This document shows positions 31,752 to 40,245 of a stretch of DNA of 64,000 nucleotides, piece by piece; the first letter of the stretch is position 1, and each line of letters opens with the position of its first letter. The stretch spans positions 62,001 through 126,000 of the forward strand of contig NZ_JAGEPF010000011.1 in assembly GCF_017573465.1 (NCBI RefSeq), in the 5' to 3' direction. Source of the stretch: Actinomadura violacea. GTDB taxonomy: Bacteria > Actinomycetota > Actinomycetes > Streptosporangiales > Streptosporangiaceae. Under the pieces are notes generated by a model. It did not search any database and was not told the origin of the DNA. It was given only the letters and a program-made list of their open reading frames with translations. The translations under genes were made by a program, and so were the position numbers.

Positions 31752-32821
31752 CAAATCCGTCCCGTCTTGCGTTGGGTCACGAGGAGCCAGACCAGGTATC
31801 CGCCGCCGAGCAGCCCGGTCACCACGCCGACCGGGAGCTGGTGGCCGGTGAACGCGCGCTGCGCGGCCCAGTCGGCCGCCACCAGCAGCGCCGCGCCCAT
31901 GCACATGGACGGCAGCAGGTTGGGGCCGGGCGCGCGGGTCAGCCGGCGGGCGAGCTGCGGCGCGGTCAGCGCCACGAAGGACACCGGCCCGGCCGCCGCC
32001 GCGGCGAACGAGGTGAGCAGCACGGCCGCGGCCAGCATGATCAGCCGGGCCCGCTCGATGGGGACGCCGAGGCCGTGCGCCGCGTCGTCGCCCATCTCCA
32101 GCATCCGCAGCGCGCGCCCGCAGCCGACCACCACCAGCGGGCCGAGGACGGCGAGCGCGGCGAGGACGGGCGCGGCGTCGGCCCAGTCCCGGCCGTTCAG
32201 GCTGCCGGTCAGCCACAGCACGGCGCGCGCCGCGTCGGTGATCTTCGCCTGGGTGAGCAGGTAGCCGTTCACGCCGGTGAGGATCGCGGCGACGCCGATG
32301 CCGACGAGGATCAGCCGCTGCCCGTGCGCGCCGTGCCGGCCGGCGACGGCGTACACGACGGCGCCGGTGAGCAGCCCGCCGGCGGCGGCGCCCGCGGCGA
32401 CCGCCGCGCTGCCGCCGCCGGTCAGCACGATGACGCCGAGCACGCCGGTCGCCGCGCCCTGGCTGAAGCCGAGCACGTCGGGGCTGCCGAGCGGGTTGCG
32501 GGTCAGCGACTGGAAGATCGCGCCGGCCAGCCCGAGCGCGGCGCCGACCGCGAGCCCGGCGGCCGCGCGGGGCAGCCGGATCTCGTTCACGATCAGCGAG
32601 TCGGCGGGCGTGCCGTTGCCGAGCAGCGTCCGGACGACGTCGGCGGGGCCCATCGGGAAGTCGCCGCTGCCGATCAGCAGCACGCCGACACCGAGCGCGA
32701 CGGCCAGGCAGAGGACGGCGACGGCGACGGCGCGCGGGCTGAACCGCAGCGACATCCCGTTCGGCGTCCTGATGACGGCGCCCTTCACTCCCGCTGCGCC
32801 CTTCGCTCCTGCGGGCTTCAT
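31751..32821 (-). CDS. FecCD-type siderophore permease (second subunit)
   Basis: A 356-residue ten-helix permease: VNEIRLPRAAAGLAVGAALG and ESLTRNPLGSPDVLGF-type segment (QSLTRNPLGSPDVLGFSQGA), and GPVSFVALTAPQLARRLT for the ATPase-coupling loop. ATG 32821 overlaps the stop of the other permease (ATGA). It is shifted in the N-terminal 20 residues (GAKGAAGVKGAVIRTPNG). With its partner it should form the membrane heterodimer. Confidence 0.94.
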   Translation of the reverse strand: MKPAGAKGAAGVKGAVIRTPNGMSLRFSPRAVAVAVLCLAVALGVGVLLIGSGDFPMGPADVVRTLLGNGTPADSLIVNEIRLPRAAAGLAVGAALGLAGAIFQSLTRNPLGSPDVLGFSQGAATGVLGVIVLTGGGSAAVAAGAAAGGLLTGAVVYAVAGRHGAHGQRLILVGIGVAAILTGVNGYLLTQAKITDAARAVLWLTGSLNGRDWADAAPVLAALAVLGPLVVVGCGRALRMLEMGDDAAHGLGVPIERARLIMLAAAVLLTSFAAAAAGPVSFVALTAPQLARRLTRAPGPNLLPSMCMGAALLVAADWAAQRAFTGHQLPVGVVTGLLGGGYLVWLLVTQRKTGRI

Positions 32822-33885
32822 GACGCGACCGCCTTGCTGCGCGGCCGCCGGACGAAGTAGAGGAACACCGGCCCGCCCGCGACCACCATGACGATCCCGA
32901 CTTGGAGCTCGGACGGCCGCACGACGACGCGTCCGAGCACGTCCGCGGCCAGCATCAGCGCGGGCGCGAGGACCGCGCAGTAGGGCAGCAGCCAGCGCAG
33001 GTCGGGCCCGGTCAGCGCGCGAACGAGGTGCGGCACCATCAGCCCGACGAAGATGATCGGCCCGCAGGCCGCCGTCGCGGCGCCGCACAGCAGCGTGATC
33101 GCTGCGATCGAGACGATCTTGACGCGGCCGGGGTCGGTGCCGAGCGCGCGCGCCGCGTCCTCGCCCATCGCCATGGCGTTCAGCGGGCGGGCCAGCAGCA
33201 GCGCGAGCACGAGTCCGGCGGCGACGAACGGCGCGACCTTCTCGACCGTGGACGTCTGCGCGGCGGCGAGCGACCCGACCGTCCAGAACCGCATCCGGTC
33301 GAGGGACGCGGTGTCGAGCAGCTGGACCGCGTTGACGTAGGAGTACAGCGCCGCGTTGAGCGCGGACCCGGCGAGGGCGAGCCGCGCGGGCGTCGCGCCG
33401 CGCCCGCCGCCGACCGCGTAGAGCAGCACGGCCACCGCGCCGGCGCCCGCGAACGCGAACCACACGAACCCGGCGAACGACACGATGCCGAGGAAGGAGA
33501 TCGCGGACACGACGGCGGCGGACGCGCCCGCGCTGATGCCGAGGAGGCCCGGGTCGGCGAGCGGGTTGCGGGTGACCGCCTGCATCACCGCGCCGGCCAG
33601 CCCGAGCGCGACGCCGGCGAGCAGCCCGAGCAGGGTGCGCGGCAGGCGCATCTGGTGGACGACGGTGTAGGAGTCCGAGCCGCGGTGCAGCAGCCCGTCC
33701 CACGCCTGCCCGGCCGAGAGCGGTTTCGCGCCGACGGCGAGGCTCAGGACGAGGACGGCCAGGAGCAGCAACACCGCCGCGACCAGCCCTAACGCGCGGA
33801 CGGAGTGGCGGCGCGACGAAGGCGGCGCGGGCGTGGCGGGTGCGCGCGCCGGGGCCGTCGGTGGCGCGGTTCTGGTCAACGGCAC
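32818..33885 (-). CDS. FecCD-type siderophore permease (first subunit)
   Basis: A 355-residue ten-helix permease: RLPRTLLGLLAGVALGLAGA, then QAVTRNPLADPGLLGISAGA, and CGPIIFVGLMVPHLVRALTG. The N-terminus is a Pro/Ala-rich stretch (PTAPARAPATPAPPSSRR) before the first helix. First gene of the leftward operon, 60 bp from the iron box. It is partner of the next gene (same family, overlapping by 4 bp). Confidence 0.94.
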   Translation of the reverse strand: MPLTRTAPPTAPARAPATPAPPSSRRHSVRALGLVAAVLLLLAVLVLSLAVGAKPLSAGQAWDGLLHRGSDSYTVVHQMRLPRTLLGLLAGVALGLAGAVMQAVTRNPLADPGLLGISAGASAAVVSAISFLGIVSFAGFVWFAFAGAGAVAVLLYAVGGGRGATPARLALAGSALNAALYSYVNAVQLLDTASLDRMRFWTVGSLAAAQTSTVEKVAPFVAAGLVLALLLARPLNAMAMGEDAARALGTDPGRVKIVSIAAITLLCGAATAACGPIIFVGLMVPHLVRALTGPDLRWLLPYCAVLAPALMLAADVLGRVVVRPSELQVGIVMVVAGGPVFLYFVRRPRSKAVAS

Positions 33886-33945
33886 TGGCTGGCTCCGGGG
33901 GGACGGACGGGGGCGGCGGCCCGCCCCCTGCCACTGGACAACAAC

Positions 33946-33964
33946 TTAGGTTAGGTTAACCTAA
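33946..33964. promoter_or_regulatory. Iron box (DtxR/IdeR family operator)
   Basis: TTAGGTTAGGTTAACCTAA matches the actinobacterial iron-box consensus at 18 of 19 positions. It lies between the two divergent uptake units, 60 bp from the permease and 56 bp from the binding protein, so iron-loaded DtxR/IdeR/DmdR would shut both. Confidence 0.92.
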
Positions 33965-34020
33965 GCGCCCATCGGGCCGGAATCCGGCCATCACGTTCGA
34001 TCAGAGATGAGCAGCCGAAA

Positions 34021-35049
34021 ATGTGGACATCCCCCTCGCCCTCCCTCACCCGCCGCGGCCTTCTCGGCGCCGGCGGCGCCGTCGCCCTCGGCGCCCTGAT
34101 CAGCGCGTGCGGCGGGGGCGGCGACGGGAAGAGCGGGGCGTCCCCGTCCGGCGGCGCCTGGACGTTCACCGACGACCGCGGCACCGCGGTGAAGCTCAAG
34201 TCGCGCCCGCGGCGCGTCGTCGGCTACGTCGGGGCCCTCGCCGCCCTCTACGACTTCGGCGTCGACCAGCAGATCGTCGGCGTGTACGGGCCGACGAAGC
34301 TCAAGGACGGCAAGCCCGACCCGCAGGCCGGGAACCTGCCCGTCGACCGGCTCACGATCATCGGCAACGCCTACGGCGAGTTCAACATCGAGAAGTACGC
34401 CTCGCTCCGCCCCGACCTGCTCGTGGACAACATGTTCGTCAAGGACGAACTCTTCTACGTCCCGGCCGAGAGCAAGGACAAGATCTACGCGCTCGCGCCG
34501 CAGGCCGCGATCTCCGCCGGCGACGTCGCGCTGCCGAAGCCGATCGAGCGGACCGCCGCGCTCGCCGCCGCGCTCGGCGCCGACCTGAAGTCCGCCAAGG
34601 TCACCGCCGCCAGGGCCCGCTTCGACAAGGCCGTCGAGTCGCTGCGCGCCGCCGCGAAGGCCAACGCCGGGCTGAAGGTGCTCGCCGCGTCCGCCAGCCC
34701 CGACCTGTTCTACGCCTCCAGCCCGAACAAGAACACCGACCTCATCTACTTCAAGGAACTCGGCCTCGACCTCATCGTGCCGGACAAGCTCGGCCAGGAC
34801 GGCTATTTCGAGGACCTGAGCTGGGAGAACGCCGACAAGTACAAGGCCGACGTCATCATGCTCGACAGCCGCACGCAGGCGCTCCAGCCGAAGGACCTCG
34901 GGTCCAAGCCGTCCTGGAAGGACCTGCCCGCCGTGAAGGCCGGCCAGGTCGTCGGCTGGCAGCCCGAGCCCCGCTTCTCCTACGAGGGCTGCGCGCCGAT
35001 CATCGAGGCCCTCGCCCAGACCATCCGCACCGCGAAGAAGACCGGCTGA
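34021..35049 (+). CDS. Siderophore-binding lipoprotein (FepB-like)
   Basis: A 342-residue ABC substrate-binding protein. It has a twin-arginine-type n-region (LTRRGLLGAGGAVALGALIS) and a lipobox LISAC, so it is probably a lipoprotein exported by Tat. The periplasmic-binding fold is recognised by FTDDRGTAVKLKSRPRRVV, the hinge region YASLRPDLLVDNMF and the late KYKADVIMLDSRTQAL. It is divergent from the permease operon and shares its iron box. Ligand not known; tetrahydroxamate-type or catechol-type cannot be told. Confidence 0.93.
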   Translation: MWTSPSPSLTRRGLLGAGGAVALGALISACGGGGDGKSGASPSGGAWTFTDDRGTAVKLKSRPRRVVGYVGALAALYDFGVDQQIVGVYGPTKLKDGKPDPQAGNLPVDRLTIIGNAYGEFNIEKYASLRPDLLVDNMFVKDELFYVPAESKDKIYALAPQAAISAGDVALPKPIERTAALAAALGADLKSAKVTAARARFDKAVESLRAAAKANAGLKVLAASASPDLFYASSPNKNTDLIYFKELGLDLIVPDKLGQDGYFEDLSWENADKYKADVIMLDSRTQALQPKDLGSKPSWKDLPAVKAGQVVGWQPEPRFSYEGCAPIIEALAQTIRTAKKTG

Positions 35050-35095
35050 CCCGGCGGCCCGGGCCGCCGGGCCGCGTTCACCGAAAGGCACAGCG

Positions 35096-35938
35096 ATGAG
35101 GACCCCCAGCCACCCGTACGCCTTCTTCGACCTGCACGTCCTGCGCGCCGCGCGGCTCGGCCCGTCCATGGTCCGCGTCACCTTCGGCGGGACGTGCCTG
35201 GACGGCGGGCCCGGCGGCTTCGCCACCGGCGGCCGCGACCAGCGATTCAAGATCTTCCTGCCGCACCCGCACCAGGACGCGCCCGTCATGCCGGACGACT
35301 GGTCGCCCGACACCTGGTTCGCCGACTGGCGCGCCCTCGACCCCGCCGAACGCGGCATCATGCGCTCCTACACCGTGCGGGCGCAGCGGCCCGGCGAGCT
35401 CGACGTCGACTTCGCGCTGCACCCCGGCGGGACGTCCGGCCCCGCGTCCCGCTGGGCGTCCGCCGCCGCCCCCGGCGACCGCGTCGTCGTGCTCGGCCCG
35501 ACCGGGCCCGACAACGGCGGCTGCGACTTCCGCCCGCCGCCCGGACGGCCCGTCGTCATCGCCGGCGACCTCACCGCGCTCCCGGCCATCGCCGGGAACC
35601 TCGCCTGGCTGCCCGCCGGGACGCCCGCTCAGGTGCTCGTCGAGACCCCGCACCCCGGCGACCGGCAGGAGCTGCCGACCGACGCCGACGCGGAGATCGG
35701 CTGGGTCGACGCGGGCGGCCTGCTCGACGCGGTGCGCGGCGCGTCCGTCCCGGACGGCGCGTACGCCTGGATCGCGGGCGAGTCCGCCACCGTGAAGGCG
35801 ATGCGCCGGCACCTGGTCGGCGAGCGCGGCCTGCACCGCCGCGACGTCACCTTCACCGGCTACTGGCGGCGCGGCGCCACCGAGGAGGACCTGCTCGCCG
35901 AGGTCGTCGCCGGCGGCAGCCCCGCCACGGAGGAGTGA
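35096..35938 (+). CDS. Siderophore-interacting flavoprotein (ViuB/SIP family)
   Basis: A 280-residue cytoplasmic FAD enzyme that reduces ferric siderophore to release iron. The FAD-binding part has RDQRFKIFLPH and IMRSYTVRAQRPGELDVDF; the NAD(P)H-type part has VVIAGDLTALPAIAGNL and the C-terminal FTGYWRRGATEEDLLAE. It follows the binding protein by 46 bp and belongs to the same iron-repressed unit. RBS GAAAGG before ATG 35096. Confidence 0.93.
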   Translation: MRTPSHPYAFFDLHVLRAARLGPSMVRVTFGGTCLDGGPGGFATGGRDQRFKIFLPHPHQDAPVMPDDWSPDTWFADWRALDPAERGIMRSYTVRAQRPGELDVDFALHPGGTSGPASRWASAAAPGDRVVVLGPTGPDNGGCDFRPPPGRPVVIAGDLTALPAIAGNLAWLPAGTPAQVLVETPHPGDRQELPTDADAEIGWVDAGGLLDAVRGASVPDGAYAWIAGESATVKAMRRHLVGERGLHRRDVTFTGYWRRGATEEDLLAEVVAGGSPATEE

Positions 35939-35947
35939 CGGGCGGGC

Positions 35948-36568
35948 TCAGGGCGGCGGCAGGACGCCCTGCTCGATCGCGGCCATCACCGCCGCCGTCC
36001 GGTCCGACACCCCGAGCTTGCCGAACACCCGCAGCAGGTGCGTCTTCACCGTCGCCTGCCCGATGAACAGCCGCGCACCGATCTCGGCGTTCGTCATCCC
36101 GCGGGCGACCAGCGCGAGCACCTCCGCCTCCCGCGCCGACAGCACCGCCGGCGCGGGCGCCGCCCGCGCCGCGCTCAGCTTCGCCGACACCGACGGCGAC
36201 AGCACCGTCCGGCCCGCCGCGACCTCCCGGATCGCGGCGGCCAGGTCGGTCCGGGACGCGTCCTTCAGCAGGTAGCCCGCGGCGCCCGCCCGGACGGCCC
36301 GGACGATGTCCGCGTCGTCCTCGAACGTCGTCAGCACCAGCACCCGGTGCCCCGCCGGGCCGAGCCGCTCGATCGCGCTCACCCCGTCCCCGCCGGGCAT
36401 CCGCAGATCCATCAGGACCACGTCCGGCCGCACCCGCGGCACCAGCGCGACGGCCTCGTCGCCGCTCCCCGCCTCCCCCGCCACCTCCATGCCGGGCTCG
36501 GCCGCGAGCATCCCGCGCAGCCCCTCCCGGACGATCGGATGGTCGTCCACGATCATCACGCGGAGCAC
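35948..36568 (-). CDS. NarL/LuxR-type response regulator
   Basis: A 206-residue two-domain regulator. The receiver domain has the acidic pair Asp8-Asp9 and the phospho-acceptor Asp54 in VVLMDLRMPGGDG, with a conserved Lys in AGYLLKDA. The C-terminal GerE/LuxR HTH reads LSAREAEVLALVARGMTNAE and IGQATVKTHLLRVFGKLGV. It overlaps the histidine kinase gene by 13 bp, so the two form a cognate pair. Target genes are not clear from the context; the small membrane gene at 37804 is divergent from the pair. Confidence 0.95.
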   Translation of the reverse strand: MLRVMIVDDHPIVREGLRGMLAAEPGMEVAGEAGSGDEAVALVPRVRPDVVLMDLRMPGGDGVSAIERLGPAGHRVLVLTTFEDDADIVRAVRAGAAGYLLKDASRTDLAAAIREVAAGRTVLSPSVSAKLSAARAAPAPAVLSAREAEVLALVARGMTNAEIGARLFIGQATVKTHLLRVFGKLGVSDRTAAVMAAIEQGVLPPP

Positions 36569-37722
36569 GGCAGCACCACCTCGACCACGGCGCCCTCACC
36601 CTCGCCGCTGCGCACGGCGAGGTCGCCGCCCGCCTGCTCGACGCGCCCCCGCATGCCGCGCAGCCCGAACCCCGACGCGACCGCCGCCGGATCGAACCCG
36701 CGGCCGTCGTCGGCGACCGTCAGCCGCGCCGCGTCCCGCCCGAACTCCAGCGACATCCACACCGACGTCGCGGCCGCGTGCTTGCGGACGTTCGCCAGCG
36801 CCTCCTGCGCCACCCGCAGCAGCACCACCTCCGCCGCCGGGCCGAGCGGCCGCTGCTCCCCCTCCACGTCCATGTCGACGGGCAGCGCGAAGTCGGCGGC
36901 CAGCCGCCGCAGCGCCTCCGCCAGCGACCCCTCCGCCAGCGCGGGCGGCGCCAGCGCCGCGACCAGCCCCCGCGTCTCGGCGAGGTTCTCCCGCGCCGTC
37001 CGCGCCACCAGGTCCAGATGCCGGTTCGGCCCGACCTCCGCCTCGGCCGCCTGCGCCAGCATCACGATGCTGGTGAACCCCTGCGCGATCGTGTCGTGGA
37101 TGTCGCGGGCGAGCCGCTCCCGCTCCGCGAGCACACCCGCCTCGCGGCTCAGCTCGGCCAGCTCGCCGCGGGTGCGGTCCAGTTCCTCGATCAGCCGCGC
37201 CCGCTCCCGGTTCTGCGCGCTCAGCCGGCCGATGAACGTGGCGAGCAGCCCGCTGCACACGATGCCGACCAGCATCATCATCAGGGTCAGCGTCACGCCC
37301 GCGCCGGACGCGACCATCGCCGACCCGATCGCCCCGGAGAACAGCACCATCATCAGCACGAACCCGCGGGCCGCGCCGTACACCATGTAGACCTGCGGCG
37401 CGAGCGCCGCCAGCCCCATCGACGTCACCGGCGCCAGCACCGTCGCCGGCACGAACATCAGCACCAGCGCCGCCGCGTACACCTTGCACCCCGGGCGCCG
37501 CTCCTCGCGGGACCGCAGCGCCTTCCGGCCCACCCGCACGTACGCCAGGCTCAGCAGCACCAGCAGCATGATCGCCGCCGACTGCCGGCCGGGCGGCAGC
37601 CCGTCCGCCGCCGTCGCCGCGATCGTGCCGACCAGCACCAGCGCGAAGTAGGCGTCCCAGAAGGGGTACGACCGGTACCAGACGTCCTCGGCCCGCGCCA
37701 TCGCCGGGTCCACACCGTTCAT
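36556..37722 (-). CDS. Sensor histidine kinase (HisKA_3 type)
   Basis: A 388-residue membrane sensor. About five membrane segments in residues 15-165, then a helical linker with LARDIHDTIAQGFTSIVML carrying the phospho-accepting His, and the ATP-binding domain (ALANVRKHAAATSVWM, then VADDGRGFDP and GFGLRGMRGRVEQAGG). No large extracytoplasmic domain is present, so it probably senses within or at the membrane. Partner of the overlapping response regulator. ATG at 37722. Confidence 0.94.
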   Translation of the reverse strand: MNGVDPAMARAEDVWYRSYPFWDAYFALVLVGTIAATAADGLPPGRQSAAIMLLVLLSLAYVRVGRKALRSREERRPGCKVYAAALVLMFVPATVLAPVTSMGLAALAPQVYMVYGAARGFVLMMVLFSGAIGSAMVASGAGVTLTLMMMLVGIVCSGLLATFIGRLSAQNRERARLIEELDRTRGELAELSREAGVLAERERLARDIHDTIAQGFTSIVMLAQAAEAEVGPNRHLDLVARTARENLAETRGLVAALAPPALAEGSLAEALRRLAADFALPVDMDVEGEQRPLGPAAEVVLLRVAQEALANVRKHAAATSVWMSLEFGRDAARLTVADDGRGFDPAAVASGFGLRGMRGRVEQAGGDLAVRSGEGEGAVVEVVLPCSA

Positions 37723-37803
37723 GAAAAGTCCGCTCCCCCGGCGTGCCGCGGCGGGCTCTGTCCACCGACCGGTGGATAGTAACGCCGGGCCGCCGCCGGA
37801 ACC

Positions 37804-37989
37804 ATGACGGGTATGAACAACAACCCGATCCGGGCCGCCCTCTTCGCCCTCACGATCCTCTACGGGCTGGTCATCGGCCTCCTCGCCATGCTCGACACCC
37901 CCGCCCTCGGCCTCGTCGCCGCGATCGGCGGCGTGCTGCTCGGCCTCGGCTGGGCGTTCGCCGGCCGCTTCAGCCGCGGGCGCGCCTGA
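37804..37989 (+). CDS. Small two-TM membrane protein
   Basis: A 61-residue hydrophobic protein: two predicted helices (about 14-33, ALFALTILYGLVIGLLAML, and 34-54, LGLVAAIGGVLLGLGWAFAG) with a basic C-terminus RFSRGRA. It starts at 37804 (MTGMNNN) or 37813. It is divergent from the histidine kinase operon with an 81-bp shared gap, so it may be a target or accessory of that system. No family assigned. Confidence 0.6.
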   Translation: MTGMNNNPIRAALFALTILYGLVIGLLAMLDTPALGLVAAIGGVLLGLGWAFAGRFSRGRA

Positions 37990-38043
37990 CCCCGCGGACC
38001 GGCCGCCCCGCGCGGACGCCTCGCGGGGCGGCGTCCGCGCCGG

Positions 38044-38613
38044 TCAGGGCCACCGGCCCTCGGCGAACGCCCCGACCAGCGCCGCGTGCGACAGGGGCTT
38101 GGACAGGTCGTCCACGTCCCCGTTCACGGTGTAGTCGAGCAGCACCACCTCTCCCAGGCCCCTCAGCTCCTCGACCAGGTCCGCCACCTTGTTCTCCAGC
38201 ACCCATCTGTACGCCGGCAGGTAGACCTCCCGCCGCGCCCGCCCGTACGGCAGCAGCTCCGCCCCGTCGAGCCCCGCCCGGTGCCCCCGCACCGGCCCGT
38301 ACTTGCGGACCGTCCGCTTGATCCCCTTCATCGACGTGATCGCCAGCCTGGACGGGTCCACGCCGGCGCCCTCGAACACCTTCAGCGCCTGCCAGATCCC
38401 CTCCACGCTCTCGCCCGTCGCCCCGTCTGAGAACGGCACCGGCACACCGCCGTGCGGGTAGAACGGGCTGAACCGCACCCACGGCAACGGCCCCCGCGAC
38501 GTCACGTCCAGCACCACCGCGCCGGGCCACTCCGCCTCCACCGACGCCCGCGCCCGCCTCCGACTCGCCACATGAATCGCCACACCCGGCACCCTCCCAC
38601 CCCCCACCGACAT
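38044..38613 (-). CDS. Conserved protein of unknown function (DUF6939-like)
   Basis: A 189-residue soluble protein. Conserved-looking segments: WVRFSPFYPHGGVPVPFS, ATGESVEGIWQALKVFEG, LPAYRWVLENKVADLVEELR and VNGDVDDLSKPLSHAALVGA. I associate this with the actinobacterial DUF6939 family, from memory. The SPFYPH...EGIWQALKVF pattern faintly recalls NADAR (YbiA) N-glycosidase domains (SNF.PH...SEHYFQAxKF), but the resemblance is weak. It lies downstream of a decayed oxidoreductase on the same strand, 66 bp away. Confidence 0.7.
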   Translation of the reverse strand: MSVGGGRVPGVAIHVASRRRARASVEAEWPGAVVLDVTSRGPLPWVRFSPFYPHGGVPVPFSDGATGESVEGIWQALKVFEGAGVDPSRLAITSMKGIKRTVRKYGPVRGHRAGLDGAELLPYGRARREVYLPAYRWVLENKVADLVEELRGLGEVVLLDYTVNGDVDDLSKPLSHAALVGAFAEGRWP

Positions 38614-38679
38614 TCCCCCGCCGCCTGCGCCCTCGACCGCAGAGACGATGTGCCGATTGCCTTCATTCGACGAGCCGAA

Positions 38680-39419
38680 TCAGGGGACGAAGACGATGCG
38701 GCGGCCGTTCTCGGGACGGGTCCAGGCATCCTCGACGTCGGCGAGCCGCCCGCACCGCTGCCGGCCACCTCGACCGGTGCGGCGCGCAGGGCCATGGCGG
38801 GGATCTCCGCCGTCTCGCCCGCCGACATGCCGACGAGGATGTACCGGACGCGCCGATCGCCGCCCCGCGACAGCGCCGCGAACGCGGCCTCCGCCGGAGC
38901 GCCCCACAGGTAGTCGACGACCAGGTCGTACGGTCCGTGGGCGACGATGGCCTCGACCACCTCGTCCTTCGGCCGGTCGAGCCGGACCACGGCGTCGGCG
39001 CCGCGCTCGGCCAGCGCGCCGAGGGCCGTCCGATCGCGTCCGGCCGCGACCACCCGTGCCCCTTCCCGCTTCGCCACCTGCACCGCGATCCGCCCGGATG
39101 CTCCGGTGGCGCCGAGCACCAGCACCGTCTTCCCGGGGCCCGCGCCGCCCTCCCACACGACCGTCTTCCACGCCGCGCCGCCGGGGTTCAGCAGTGCGGC
39201 CGCCGTCACGTCGTCCACACCGTCCCGGCCCGGGAACCACATGCCCCGCCGCACCAGCGCCCGTTCCGCCATCCCGCCGTACGGCGCGATCGGCCCGAAG
39301 AACGCGACGCGCGTGCCGTCTTCCAGCCGCCCCACTCCGTCCACACCCACCACCTGCGGAAACCCGGCCGGGCTCGCGGGGTGCAGCCCCTTGGCCCACC
39401 ACCGGTCGAACGGCGTCAC
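38680..39419 (-). pseudogene. Truncated and frameshifted quinone oxidoreductase-like gene
   Basis: Fragment of a zinc-free MDR alcohol dehydrogenase/quinone oxidoreductase. Intact parts are GFPQVVGVDGVGRLEDGTRV, GKTVLVLGATGASGRIAVQV and YDLVVDYLWGAPAEAAFAAL. The first ~45-50 residues of the family are missing: similarity starts abruptly at TPFDRWWAKGLHPASPAG at the right end, where a marR fragment begins on the other strand. Near 38749 the frame breaks: the family's C-terminus RLADVEDAWTRPENGRRIVF continues in another frame, and about 30 residues before it are missing, consistent with an out-of-frame deletion. The gene is most likely dead. A sequencing error cannot explain the missing N-terminus. 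Confidence 0.75.
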
Positions 39420-39786
39420 CCTCGACCCGGACCTGTGCCGCTACCTCGTCCACCTGGACCTGCGCGGCCCGACCGGCGTCCTCGACCTCGCAGAGCTCGT
39501 CGACCACAACCACCCGAAGGTCAGCCGCTCCCTCGCCCGCCTCGAGGAGATCGGCCTGGTCGCCCGCGCCGATGCGCCCCACGACCGCCGCGTCAAGACG
39601 GCCGAACTCACGCCGGAGGGCCGCCGCGTGGTCGCGTCGATCAACGAGGGCCGCAGACGGCTGCTGGACAAGGCGTTCGCCGGCTGGACGGACCGCGACC
39701 GCGCCGACCTGGCCCGGCTCACCCGCCGCTTCTCCGACGGCGTCCAAGCCCTCATCGACGCCCGCGACACACCGCCGGACGCCTAG
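39415..39786 (+). pseudogene. 5'-truncated MarR-family regulator gene
   Basis: About 123 residues of a MarR-type regulator: LAELVDHNHPKVSRSLARLE (recognition helix), ARADAPHDRRVKTAELTPEG (wing) and the C-terminal dimer helices. The first ~40 residues (dimerisation helix 1) are absent; upstream on this strand is the antisense of the oxidoreductase fragment. An open frame runs through the junction from 38947, but its upstream part has no regulator similarity. The two genes were probably divergent neighbours whose starts were lost in one deletion. Confidence 0.7.
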
Positions 39787-39793
39787 CGGCGGC

Positions 39794-40180
39794 TCACTGC
39801 GAGCCGGAGGGGGCGCGGCTCAGGTCGACGATGCAGAAGAGGTTGCCGTCGGGGTCGGCTAGGACGACGAAGTCGGGGTCCGGCGGGTAGAGGTCCCAGT
39901 CGACGCGGCTCGCGCCGAGCCCGATCAGCCGCTCGACCTCGGCGTCCTGCTCCGCGGTGCCGTCCACGAACAGGTCGAGGTGCAGGCGCGGACGCGGCTC
40001 CGCCGGCGACTCGCTGCGCATCAGCCCGAGCGCCCGCCCCGACCCGTCCGCGTGGTTCAGCGTCCGCCAGCCGGGACTCTCGAATTCGGGCGTGGACACC
40101 AGGTCCAGCGCCGACGTCCAGAACTCCACGGCGCGCGGGATGTCGGTGACGCCGATCACCGGGAAACCGAGTCTGAGCAT
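39794..40180 (-). CDS. VOC (glyoxalase/bleomycin-resistance) superfamily protein
   Basis: A 128-residue protein with two beta-alpha-beta-beta-beta modules: IGVTDIPRAVEFWTSALDL in the first and VVLADPDGNLFCIVDL at the end. Metal-ligand positions are not clearly all present (His in RLHLDLFVD is kept), so the activity is unknown; such proteins can be lyases, dioxygenases or resistance proteins. It is divergent from the beta-helix protein gene (65-bp gap). Start 40180 (MLRLGF). Confidence 0.88.
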   Translation of the reverse strand: MLRLGFPVIGVTDIPRAVEFWTSALDLVSTPEFESPGWRTLNHADGSGRALGLMRSESPAEPRPRLHLDLFVDGTAEQDAEVERLIGLGASRVDWDLYPPDPDFVVLADPDGNLFCIVDLSRAPSGSQ

Positions 40181-40245
40181 GATCCCGAGTCTACGAACGC
40201 GTGCTGTGGCGCCGCCCGCCGCGGCCGTGTATGCATGAGGACCAA

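Noticed and set aside
31751..33934. Apparent fusion of the two FecCD permeases into one 727-codon frame
   Set aside because: The first half is a frame shadow of permease 1; two separate genes with an ATGA overlap explain all conserved motifs.
38947..39786. Full 279-codon gene for the MarR-type product
   Set aside because: Its first 156 codons are antisense to the oxidoreductase fragment and have no regulator similarity.
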